NCBI GenBank assembly: GCA_022824585.1
Contig: JAJDZN010000072.1
Coordinates: forward strand, 21,912-85,911
DNA length: 64,000 bases
Source of the DNA: Bryobacterales bacterium
Lineage (GTDB): Bacteria > Acidobacteriota > Terriglobia > Bryobacterales > UBA6623
Reading direction: 5' to 3'
The notes under the pieces were generated by a model. That model was given only the letters and a program-made list of their open reading frames with translations, did no database searches and was not told the origin of the DNA. Within the stretch, counting starts at the first letter, position 1. The number at the start of each line of letters is the position of its first letter. Positions 43,647-51,820 of this stretch are shown in pieces. The position numbers and the translations under genes were made by a program.

Positions 43647-44710
43647 CGGTTCCTGAAGCCATGACCGCCGCGGTCTATCGCGGTCGGCAGACGGTTGTTC
43701 CCGAGTCGATCGCGGTGCCGTCGATCGGACCCGGCGAACTGCTCGTTCGGGTCGAGGCCTGCGGCATTTGCCACACGGACCTGAAGAAGATCGAGCATGA
43801 CTTGTTGCCCGCTCCGAGGATCTACGGGCATGAGACGGCCGGAGTCGTTGCCCAGGTCGGGGAGGGCGTCGACAGCTACGCGGTGGGCGATCGTGTGTGT
43901 TTCTTTCACCACATTCCGTGCTTCGACTGCCACTACTGCCGCTTCCGTGACTATGCGCAGTGCTCGACATACAAGCGGGTCGGGGTGACTGCCGGTTTCG
44001 AGCCCGCCGGCGGCGGCTTCGCCCAGTACGTGAGGGTGATGGACTGGATCGTGCGCCGAGGGGTAGAGCGGATCCCGCCTCATGCCAGCTTCGAGCGTGC
44101 GACATTCGTCGAACCGACCAACACCTGCCTGAAGGGCTTGGCGAAACTGGCCGCGGATCCCGACGAGAGCGTGCTGGTGATGGGGCAGGGCCCGATAGGG
44201 CTGCTCTTCACGACCCTGCTGCGTCGGCAGGGCATCCGGTCGGTCTATACCAGCGACCGGGTTGCTTCTCGTCTGGAACTGTCCCGCCAATTGGGTGCCG
44301 CCGAGGCCTGGGACGCCGGCGGCGACGTGGCCGGCTGCGTTCGCCGAGTCTCTGGGGGCCGGGGCGTTGATGCTGTGATCGTGGCCGCATCGGCACCCGG
44401 AATCGTCGAACAAGCCGTATCGCTGTCCCGTCGCGGCGGACGCGTGATGCTGTTTGCTCAGACCTCCCCCACGGAGCGCTTCGAGCTCGACGGCAAGAGC
44501 GTGTGTGGCGAGGACCGGGCCGTGTTCGGTTCGTACAGCGCGTGCGCCGACTTGCAGTCCGAGTCTGCGGCCGCGGTCTGGGACCCCGACTTCCCGGCGG
44601 ATGCGCTCGTCTCGCACCGATTTCGGCTGGACGAGTTCGAATCCGGCATGCGCTTGGCATCCCGGCCTCGAGAAGGTGCCTTGAAGCTGCTCGTCATGCC
44701 ACAGGAGTGA
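43643..44710 (+). CDS. Zinc-dependent medium-chain dehydrogenase
   Basis: A 355-residue MDR enzyme. Catalytic zinc ligands are CGICHTD and YGHETAG; the structural zinc site is C-x2-C-x2-C-x7-C (CFDCHYCRFRDYAQC). NAD(P) binds at MGQGPIGLLF. It resembles alcohol/sorbitol-type dehydrogenases, but the substrate cannot be inferred. The ATG at 43643 overlaps the HpnG-like stop (ATGA), so it is translationally coupled; the next dehydrogenase follows after 1 bp. Confidence 0.88.
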   Translation: MTVPEAMTAAVYRGRQTVVPESIAVPSIGPGELLVRVEACGICHTDLKKIEHDLLPAPRIYGHETAGVVAQVGEGVDSYAVGDRVCFFHHIPCFDCHYCRFRDYAQCSTYKRVGVTAGFEPAGGGFAQYVRVMDWIVRRGVERIPPHASFERATFVEPTNTCLKGLAKLAADPDESVLVMGQGPIGLLFTTLLRRQGIRSVYTSDRVASRLELSRQLGAAEAWDAGGDVAGCVRRVSGGRGVDAVIVAASAPGIVEQAVSLSRRGGRVMLFAQTSPTERFELDGKSVCGEDRAVFGSYSACADLQSESAAAVWDPDFPADALVSHRFRLDEFESGMRLASRPREGALKLLVMPQE

Positions 44711-44711
44711 G

Positions 44712-45776
44712 ATGCAACCGCGGCGAGACATGCTGGCTTGCGTTCTGCATGGCCAAGAAGACCTCCGCATGGAGCGCGTTGCGGTTCCGGCCGTGGGTCC
44801 GGCCGACCTGTTGGTCCGGGTCCGTGCCGCGCTCACCTGCGGGACCGACCTGAAGGTCTACCGGCGCGGGCACCACGCCCGCATGATCACCCTGCCGGCC
44901 GCGCTCGGCCACGAACTGTCCGGAGACGTCGTGGAGACTGGCTCGGCCGTGCGCTCGTTCAACGTCGGTGACCGCATCGTGGCGGCAAACTCGGCGCCCT
45001 GCCACAAGTGCTTCTTCTGCCGCCAGGGCGAGAAGAACCTGTGCGAGAACCTGCTCTTCAACAACGGAGCCTACGCGGAGTACATCAGGATTCCCGGGCC
45101 TATCGTGGACTGCAACACGCATATCCTCCCCTCCGAGGTCGACTACCGCGACGCCGCTCTGTCCGAGCCGCTGGCATGCGTGCTGAAGGGAATCGACGAT
45201 ACCGGGGTCAAACCTGGCGACACCGTCACCATCATTGGCCTGGGGCCGATCGGGCTGATGTTCGTGCGAGTCGCCAAGATCGCAGGGGCCCGCGTGATCG
45301 CTGTCGGCAGGCGCCAGGTCCAGCTCGACAGGGCGGAGCATCTTGGAGCGGAGGTGTTGATCGAGTCGCATCGCGGCGACGACCCGACGGACGAGGTCCG
45401 GCGGCACACCCGCGGCGGCAGGGGGTCGGACGCGGTGATCGAAGCGGTCGGCTCCCCACACGCTTGGCGCCAGGCGGTATCCATGGTCCGCTCGGGCGGC
45501 AGGGTGAATTTCTTCGGCGGATGCCCGAAGCAGACGGTCGTTTGCTTGGACACGGGCAGGCTGCACTATTCCTCCCTCACCCTCAGAGCGACGTTTCACC
45601 ACACGCCGGACCACATCCGAGAAGCCTTGGAACTGATCAGTCGCGGCGAAGTGCACGCGCGCGACTTCATTGCGGGCGAGGTCCCGCTGACGGAGTTGGC
45701 CACGGCGTTCCGGCAGTGGGCGAGCCGTAGAGGCCAGCTCAAGATAGCCATCCTGCCCGACCACGGGCAGTCTTGA
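44712..45776 (+). CDS. Zinc-dependent medium-chain dehydrogenase (L-threonine/sorbitol type)
   Basis: A 354-residue MDR paralogue of its neighbour, sharing the same domain order: TCGTDLK, LGHELSG, structural zinc CHKCFFCRQGEKNLC and the Rossmann motif IGLGPIGL. The C-terminus (HYSSLTLRATFHHTPDHIREALELI) resembles threonine dehydrogenase and sorbitol dehydrogenase more than ethanol dehydrogenase. AGGAG from the end of the previous gene provides its ribosome binding site. Two paralogous dehydrogenases behind an HpnG-like phosphorylase suggest a small oxidation pathway for a modified sugar or lipid alcohol (inference). It converges on glnE with 4 bp between the stops. Confidence 0.88.
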   Translation: MQPRRDMLACVLHGQEDLRMERVAVPAVGPADLLVRVRAALTCGTDLKVYRRGHHARMITLPAALGHELSGDVVETGSAVRSFNVGDRIVAANSAPCHKCFFCRQGEKNLCENLLFNNGAYAEYIRIPGPIVDCNTHILPSEVDYRDAALSEPLACVLKGIDDTGVKPGDTVTIIGLGPIGLMFVRVAKIAGARVIAVGRRQVQLDRAEHLGAEVLIESHRGDDPTDEVRRHTRGGRGSDAVIEAVGSPHAWRQAVSMVRSGGRVNFFGGCPKQTVVCLDTGRLHYSSLTLRATFHHTPDHIREALELISRGEVHARDFIAGEVPLTELATAFRQWASRRGQLKIAILPDHGQS

Positions 45777-45780
45777 GCGG

Positions 45781-48681
45781 CTAGCCCTCGCCGACGAAGT
45801 CTTGCAAGGCTGCCCTCACCCTGGCACAAGCGCCGTCCAAGCGAGCCGCGACGTCTCCGAAGTCGTCCACCCCCGCGGCCTCGGCGAATGAGGGTCGCAG
45901 GCGCTTGGGGACGGCCGCGCCTCGCTTGTCCGCCTCGAGCAGGCAGTGGAGTGTCTGAACGCGCGTCATCAGCCGCCACGCGTCAGCGAGTCCCGTCGCC
46001 AGGTCGGTCGGAATCGCGCCAGACTCTGCAAGCTCCGCCAGCACGTCACCGGGCGTGGCGGCGGATCGGACCGAGGGATGCTCCGGAGCATGGCGGAGCC
46101 TGAAATAGTGCGTCAGGACCGCGATGTCGGCGAGGCCTCCGGGACGCTCCGCCACCGCCCGCGGATCGCCATCCGGCGAGGTGCTGCGCAGTCGCCCGAT
46201 TGCTGTAGCGGCCTGTGCGCGCAAGGCTGAAGGGTCTCGGCGCTTCTCGAGGGCGGCGGACATGCTCTGCGAAACGCGCTCCGCCCCGTCTCCTATGCAG
46301 CACACGAGCCTGGGCCAGCACGGGGCCCGCCCGCTCCAGACGCCCTCGCTGAGCCTGGTTTGCAGGGCCTCGTAGCTCGCGGCGGGACCGTCGGTGGCAC
46401 AGGCGTAGATCTTGCGCCAACCCGGCTTCCCGCGGAGACCGCCCAGCAGCGCCGACTCGAGTCGCTGTGCAGAGGCGGATGCAGCTTGGCCGCTGCGGCC
46501 TTGGGCACTGCCGGCATCAAAGACAGCGATCTCGACCCCGGAGCCGACGTTCAGTCCGCGGCCGCCATAGTGGCCGGTGGCCAGGATCGCTATGCCGGCA
46601 CCTGGCTGAAGTGCGTTCGAGGGTGCGATTTCGTCGCTTGCGCACTGTGCCAGCGCCGCAATCGCGCAATCTGCGATGTCAGAGAAGAGCGCTGACGCGT
46701 CCAGCGGATCCAGCGCGTGGAACAAGACCCTTGCGCCGACCTTGAAGCGGGCTTCGTGGGTCCACTTCGAAATCTGCTGGACCCTGCCCTCGAAACCCAT
46801 CACACCCGCCAGCGCGGCGGCCAAGCTCGCTTGCAGAGCGCCGCGATCGGGCGGAGACGAATCGGAATCCGGGTCGAGCAGGCTCTCGAGCAAGGACGGC
46901 CTCGCGGTCAGCAGCGCTCCGATCGCCGGTGCCGCGACCATGGTCTCGGCCACGGCCTCCAACACGTGCAGGTTGGCTTGGAAGAGGGTCAGCATGCCGT
47001 GCGCGTCTGGGATTCGGTCGATTAACTCGTCGAACCGGCGCAGGGCCAGGTCAGGATCCTCCGTCCCGCAGGAAGCAATCACGAGCGAGGGGATCAGGGA
47101 CTGGAACAATTCCAGCGCCCGGCGGTCTCGCGCCACGGTGTGCCGTCCCGTGCGCCATCGCTCCACGATGGCGAACGCTGCCGCTGGATCGCGGTAGCCC
47201 ATGCGTCCGAGCCTCTCCTCGGTTTCCGCTCGGCTGCGTCCGGACAGCGCTGACGAGGCGCTCGCAACCGTCATTTCGTGGGGCAGCTCGAAGAACGATT
47301 CGTATTGGTCCTCGACGTTGCGCAGGTGCCCGGTCAGGGCCTCGCGGAACGCTCGGCCGTCGGAGTATCCGAGAAACCGGGCCAAGATCTCGTAGTCGGC
47401 CTCTCTCTTCGGCAGCGAGTGCGTCTGGCGGTCGCCGACCATCTGGATGCGGTGCTCGACCCGGCGAAGGTACTCGTAGGCTGCGCCGAGCTTCTCGCTG
47501 GCGGAGTCCGGAATTCTGCCGGCTGCGGCAAGCGCCGCTAGGGAGTCGCAGGTGCCGATCAGGCGCAGCGAGGGGTCGGTGCCCCCCCAGACCAACTGGT
47601 GCGCCTGGGCGAAGAACTCGATTTCGCGAATGCCGCCCCGGCCGAGCTTGAGGTTCTGGCCGACCTCGCCGATCTGCCCGCCGCGGTGCTGCGCGTCGAT
47701 CCGCCGCTTGGTCTCGTGCAGTTCCTGCACGGTGGCGAAGTCGAGGCTGTCACGCCACACGAATGACCCTAGCCGCTCCAAGAAGCGCTCGCCGGCGGCG
47801 ATGTCGCCGGCGACCGGCCGCGCCTTGATCATCGCCGCGCGCTCCCATGTCTGGCCGCGCTTGGCGTAGTATTCCAAAGCTGCCTTGGTTGAGATGACCA
47901 GCGGCATGGACACCGGATCGGGGCGAAGCCTGAGATCCACCGGGAACACGCGCCCCTCGATGGTGGGCTCGGCCAGCAGGTCGACGAACCGACGTGCTAA
48001 CCGCATGAAATGGGAGGGCGCCGCGTGGCGGTCCGCCAGCGGAGCCACGTCGGGATCGTACAGCAGTATGAGATCAATGTCGGAGGAGTAGTTCAGCTCC
48101 CTTCCGCCGAGCTTGCCCATGCCGATCACGATCAGGCCCGAGTCGTCTTCGCATACTTCACGCCCCTCGGCGAACGCTCCCTCTGCCGAGAGCCTGGCCA
48201 GTTGCGTGCGCAGGGCCAGCGAGCAGGCTGCACGGGCGAACTCCGAGAGCGCGCCGGTCACCTCGCGCAGCGACCACATCCCTGCTATGTCGGCGAGCCC
48301 GACCGCCAGCGCGATGCGCCGACGTGCGCGGCGCAGCGCGCCCCCGACCTCCTGCTCGGAGGAGTCGACGCGGAGCGACAGCAAGCCGTCAACAATTGCG
48401 TCGACACAGCGGTCCGGACCGATCTTCCAGAGCTCGCGCACAAAGCCCTGGTGGGCTAACGCGCAGCTCTCTAGGAACGGGCTGGCCCCGCAGATGCATC
48501 GCAGCATGGCACCGCCGCCGGCTGATGCGGGAAATTGCAGGGCGAAGTCCCTGTCCGCTCCCGGGCCGAGAGCGTTCGCGGCGTCGCTCCACTTTCTCAG
48601 GCCCACGGCCGCGCGGTCGGGGTTTGCCGGTGCCGGCCAAACGTCAGCGGCATTCAATCGACGCTCCGCCCGAGATGCCAT
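45781..48681 (-). CDS. glnE: GlnE-like glutamine synthetase adenylyltransferase/adenylyl-removing enzyme with degenerate C-terminal half
   Basis: A 966-residue protein matching GlnE in length and layout. The N-terminal nucleotidyltransferase is intact: GMGKLGGRELNYSSDIDLILLYD with metal ligands Asp201 and Asp203, then VDLRLRPDP and RGGIREIEF. In E. coli this half removes AMP from glutamine synthetase. The C-terminal copy, which adds AMP, is degraded: the equivalent motif near residue 717 reads YGGRGLNVGSGVEIAVF, where the two metal Asp are Gly and Glu, and the DxRLRP and RGGLRDIE motifs are not recognisable (ERPGGLADIA remains). So this protein should at most have one catalytic site. Start ATG at 48681. 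Alternatively this is a lineage-specific GlnE-like protein whose single active half does both jobs. Confidence 0.85.
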   Translation of the reverse strand: MASRAERRLNAADVWPAPANPDRAAVGLRKWSDAANALGPGADRDFALQFPASAGGGAMLRCICGASPFLESCALAHQGFVRELWKIGPDRCVDAIVDGLLSLRVDSSEQEVGGALRRARRRIALAVGLADIAGMWSLREVTGALSEFARAACSLALRTQLARLSAEGAFAEGREVCEDDSGLIVIGMGKLGGRELNYSSDIDLILLYDPDVAPLADRHAAPSHFMRLARRFVDLLAEPTIEGRVFPVDLRLRPDPVSMPLVISTKAALEYYAKRGQTWERAAMIKARPVAGDIAAGERFLERLGSFVWRDSLDFATVQELHETKRRIDAQHRGGQIGEVGQNLKLGRGGIREIEFFAQAHQLVWGGTDPSLRLIGTCDSLAALAAAGRIPDSASEKLGAAYEYLRRVEHRIQMVGDRQTHSLPKREADYEILARFLGYSDGRAFREALTGHLRNVEDQYESFFELPHEMTVASASSALSGRSRAETEERLGRMGYRDPAAAFAIVERWRTGRHTVARDRRALELFQSLIPSLVIASCGTEDPDLALRRFDELIDRIPDAHGMLTLFQANLHVLEAVAETMVAAPAIGALLTARPSLLESLLDPDSDSSPPDRGALQASLAAALAGVMGFEGRVQQISKWTHEARFKVGARVLFHALDPLDASALFSDIADCAIAALAQCASDEIAPSNALQPGAGIAILATGHYGGRGLNVGSGVEIAVFDAGSAQGRSGQAASASAQRLESALLGGLRGKPGWRKIYACATDGPAASYEALQTRLSEGVWSGRAPCWPRLVCCIGDGAERVSQSMSAALEKRRDPSALRAQAATAIGRLRSTSPDGDPRAVAERPGGLADIAVLTHYFRLRHAPEHPSVRSAATPGDVLAELAESGAIPTDLATGLADAWRLMTRVQTLHCLLEADKRGAAVPKRLRPSFAEAAGVDDFGDVAARLDGACARVRAALQDFVGEG

Positions 48682-49046
48682 CAAGCCTTAGTGCCGCGTC
48701 AGCGTCTGCTGCGCCGTTGGCTCCCCGCCTAATCTTGACCGCCGCAGCGATCGGTACGGGGTAACTCCCCTGCTCGTACGTGCCACATCGTATCAGAAGC
48801 AGTGTCGTCGGCTGCGCTCTCGATGATTCGTAGCGGCCGACTTGGCGCTATGAGCGGGCGTGTGCGCTGCGCGGCCGAGAAGCTCGACGGCCGCAGGTGA
48901 CAGCGGCTCGCGACTAGCTTGGCGATTGAGAGTCCTTTGGATGCGTCTGCGATATTGCATAATGTCAGCGTGGGCGTGAGCACTCACGGGCGGTTGCGAG
49001 TTCTTGCTGTCCGCGCATTCTGGATGTCTTTGAGCAAGAGGAATTC
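48682..49046. other. Divergent intergenic region between glnE and the rsbU operon
   Basis: 365 bp without a credible gene. Near its right end a CATAAT hexamer (48958-48963) with a weak TTTGGA about 16 bp upstream could be the promoter of the signalling operon. An AAGAGGAA about 5 bp before the GTG of the phosphatase gene is its ribosome binding site. No hairpin or operator seen. Confidence 0.5.
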
Positions 49047-50228
49047 GTGCCAAGTTCGATGCATGTAACGCCGAACGGGCCGCACCGCATCTTGGTGGTC
49101 GACGACGAACCCGATCTGGAGCAATTGATCAGGCAGCGCATGAGGCGCGAGATCCGTTCCGGACAATTTGAGATGGAGTTCGCTTACAACGGCTTGGAAG
49201 CACTCGCCAAGCTAGAGAAGCTGGACCGTTTCGATATGGTGCTGTCGGACATCAACATGCCGAAGATGGACGGGCTGGCACTGCTGGAGCGGATTCCGAC
49301 TGTCGATCCTGACGTGAAGGCAGTGATCGTGTCCGCCTACGGGGACATGAAGAACATTCGCACAGCGATGAATCGGGGGGCGTTTGACTTTGTCACCAAG
49401 CCGATCGATTTCGGTGACCTGCGGGTGACGATCGACCGTACCTTGCAGAACTCGGCCGTCTGGCGGGAGGCGATGCAGTCCCGCAGTCAGTTGATGGCGT
49501 TAGAGAACGAACTTGACGTCGCCCGCCGGATGCAGGCTTCGATACTTCCGACAGAGTTTCCCAAGACGGACAGCTTCGAAGTGTACGCCAACATGCAGCC
49601 GGCCCGGGCGGTGGGCGGGGATTTCTATGATGTGCAGAGCTTGGACCAATCACGCGTTGGAATGGCCGTCGCCGACGTCTCTGGCAAGGGTGTGCCCGCC
49701 GCACTATTCATGATGTCAAGCCGAACGCTGCTCAAGGGTGCGGCGATCGGCTCTTCGGATCCAGCGATGGTGCTGAGGACGGTCAATACCGTGCTCAGCG
49801 ACGACAACTCAGAGATGATGTTCGTGACGGTGCTATACGCGGTGTTCGACCCTAAGACGCGTGCCTACACGTATGTTTGCGGCGGCCACGACGCGCCGGT
49901 GGTGGTGCATGCCGATGGCAGCTCGACGCCGCTGCCGCATACGGGAGGTATTGCGCTGGGAGTACTGCCGAATGTGTCCTACCGGTCGCATACGGTGACG
50001 CTGGAGGAAGGCGACACGGTGCTGCTGTATACCGATGGGGTCACTGAAGCGCAGAACAGATCTAGCGAGCAGTTCGGCTTGGAGCGACTCCAGGAGGTCT
50101 TCCAAGAGGAGACGCCGTCTCGAGCGGAGGCGGCCACCCGAATGGTATTCCAAGCAGTGCGGGACTTCGCAGGGACGGCGCCGCAGTTCGACGACATCAC
50201 GTGCTTGGCGCTGTGTCAGCGGGGGTAG
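49047..50228 (+). CDS. Receiver-PP2C phosphatase (RsbU-like)
   Basis: A 393-residue response regulator with phosphatase output. The N-terminal REC domain (about 14-130) has VVDDEPD, the phospho-acceptor Asp in LSDINMPKMDG and Lys in VTKPID. A short coiled coil leads into an RsbU/SpoIIE-type PP2C domain: RAVGGDFYDV, VADVSGKGVPAALFM, YTDGVTEA and FDDITCL. In known partner switches such phosphatases dephosphorylate a STAS antagonist, which then captures an anti-sigma or target-binding kinase. The histidine kinase encoded three genes downstream is a plausible donor to the REC domain. The start is GTG at 49047 with AGAGGAA upstream. Next gene begins 6 bp after its stop. Confidence 0.93.
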   Translation: MPSSMHVTPNGPHRILVVDDEPDLEQLIRQRMRREIRSGQFEMEFAYNGLEALAKLEKLDRFDMVLSDINMPKMDGLALLERIPTVDPDVKAVIVSAYGDMKNIRTAMNRGAFDFVTKPIDFGDLRVTIDRTLQNSAVWREAMQSRSQLMALENELDVARRMQASILPTEFPKTDSFEVYANMQPARAVGGDFYDVQSLDQSRVGMAVADVSGKGVPAALFMMSSRTLLKGAAIGSSDPAMVLRTVNTVLSDDNSEMMFVTVLYAVFDPKTRAYTYVCGGHDAPVVVHADGSSTPLPHTGGIALGVLPNVSYRSHTVTLEEGDTVLLYTDGVTEAQNRSSEQFGLERLQEVFQEETPSRAEAATRMVFQAVRDFAGTAPQFDDITCLALCQRG

Positions 50229-50234
50229 GTGGCG

Positions 50235-50648
50235 ATGGCGGACCAGGTCAGTCTCAATCTAGAGTCGAGCCTAGAATCCTTGAGCCAGATCGAGCGGGAG
50301 GTCGCAGCATTTGGGGCCGAGCACGGATGGCCGGCTGACCTGCTCTTCCACGTCCAATTGGTGCTGGATGAGCTGGCAACGAACGTGATCAATCACGGGT
50401 ACGGCGCAAGTGGGCACGAATTCCAGATCACGATCAAGTCCAAGCCGCAGGCCGTACGCATCGAAATGGTGGACGAAGCGCGACCGTTCGATCCGCTGCA
50501 GGATGCCCCGAATCCGACCACCGGTGCGAGCGTGGAAGAGCGGGAGGTGGGTGGACTGGGAGTGCATATCGCCAAGCAGCTGATGGACGAGATGGAGTAC
50601 AGGCGGGAGGACGGCAAGAACCGTCTGACACTCGTGAAGAATCGCTGA
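50235..50648 (+). CDS. RsbW-like serine kinase / anti-sigma ATPase
   Basis: A 137-residue GHKL ATPase: N-box region LVLDELATNVINHGYG, G1 VDEARPFDP and G2-type VGGLGVHIAKQLMDEMEY. This is the pattern of RsbW/SpoIIAB proteins that phosphorylate a STAS antagonist and bind a partner protein or sigma factor. ATG at 50235 is preferred because AGGTGG lies just before it; GTG at 50229 is an alternative. It lies between the phosphatase and the binding-protein genes, with 2-6 bp gaps, so it is in the same operon. No sigma factor gene is in the window, so its target is unknown. Confidence 0.85.
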   Translation: MADQVSLNLESSLESLSQIEREVAAFGAEHGWPADLLFHVQLVLDELATNVINHGYGASGHEFQITIKSKPQAVRIEMVDEARPFDPLQDAPNPTTGASVEEREVGGLGVHIAKQLMDEMEYRREDGKNRLTLVKNR

Positions 50649-50650
50649 AG

Positions 50651-51817
50651 ATGGGCAGGTTTGGCAGAACCGCTGGGGTCGTTGCGCTGTGGATGGCGCT
50701 GGCAGCCGGCACGGCAACCGCACAGGGCTTGGAAGCGGGGGAGCAGACAGTACTGTTTGGGCAGTCAGCTCCGTTGAGTGGCCCGGCACAGCAGCTGGGC
50801 AGCGATGCGCGAGCCGGGATCTTGGCAGCCTTCGCGGAGGCCAACCGCCAGGGCGGAGTGCACGGACGCAAGCTCGAGCTGCTGTCATTGGACGACGCCT
50901 ACGAGCCTGCCAGCGCACTGGCCAACACCGAAAGCCTGATCGAGGATCACAACGTCTTCGCACTAATTGGCTCGGTAGGCACGCCGACCACGGTGGTGGC
51001 GGTGCCAGTGGCGGCGGAGGCTGGGGTGCCCTTCATCGCGCCTGTGACGGGTGCCGAGTTCCTGAGAGACGACCACTGGACTACTGTTATCAATCTGCGG
51101 GCGTCGTACTTTCAGGAGACGCGTGAAATCGTCACACGGCTCGTCGAGGATCTTGGCGTCGAGCGCATCGCGGTGTTGTATCAGGACGATTCCTACGGTC
51201 GCGCCGGGCTGACCGGCGTGCAAGCGGCTTTGAAGGAGCGCGGCTTGGAACAGGTGGCCGTGGGGGTGTACACCCGCAATACGACGGCAGTGAAGACGGC
51301 GCTGTTGGAGCTGCGCGCCGCCGCGCCGGGGGCGGTAGTGTTGATTGGAGCCTATAGTCCGGTGGCGACGGCGATCCAATGGGCTAGGTACATCGGCATG
51401 GACGTCGTATTCGCGACGGTATCGTTCAGTGGCACAAACGCGCTTGCGGAGGCCATGGGTGCGCGCGGGCAAGGAGTGTACGTGACTCAGGTCGTGCCCT
51501 TTCCGTCGCCGACATCGCCAATCGCGCGGGCTTATCTGGCGGCCCTGCGAGCGAACTCGCGCGGATCGTCTCCGAGCTTCGTTTCGTTCGAGGGTTACTT
51601 GGCGGGCCGCCTAGCGATCGCGGGCTTGGAACGGACCGGGCCGAGTCTGGACCGGGCAGAATTCCTCCGCCAAGTGCTTGACGGTCCGCCGATCGACCTG
51701 CACGGCTTCCGCCTGAGCTACGGCGGCGACGACAACCAAGGCTCGGATCAGGTCTTTCTGACGGTGATCGGCCCTAGTCTGGCCTACGAAGCAGCCCAAA
51801 AGATGGAGCGCCAATAG
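50651..51817 (+). CDS. Periplasmic Leu/Ile/Val-type solute-binding protein used as a sensor (inferred)
   Basis: A 388-residue type-1 periplasmic binding protein (Peripla_BP_6) with a cleavable signal (ALWMALAAGTATAQ). Hallmarks: FGQSAPLSGPAQQLG, ANRQGGVHGRKLEL, ALIGSVGTPTT and VLYQDDSYGRAGL. Such proteins normally feed branched-chain amino acid or amide ABC transporters, but no permease or ATPase gene is present here. It sits between signalling genes, 3 bp before the histidine kinase. It therefore probably presents ligand to the kinase, as TorT does to TorS. Ligand unknown. A paralogue is encoded at 62325-63593 in front of another sensor. Confidence 0.9.
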   Translation: MGRFGRTAGVVALWMALAAGTATAQGLEAGEQTVLFGQSAPLSGPAQQLGSDARAGILAAFAEANRQGGVHGRKLELLSLDDAYEPASALANTESLIEDHNVFALIGSVGTPTTVVAVPVAAEAGVPFIAPVTGAEFLRDDHWTTVINLRASYFQETREIVTRLVEDLGVERIAVLYQDDSYGRAGLTGVQAALKERGLEQVAVGVYTRNTTAVKTALLELRAAAPGAVVLIGAYSPVATAIQWARYIGMDVVFATVSFSGTNALAEAMGARGQGVYVTQVVPFPSPTSPIARAYLAALRANSRGSSPSFVSFEGYLAGRLAIAGLERTGPSLDRAEFLRQVLDGPPIDLHGFRLSYGGDDNQGSDQVFLTVIGPSLAYEAAQKMERQ

Positions 51818-51820
51818 CCT

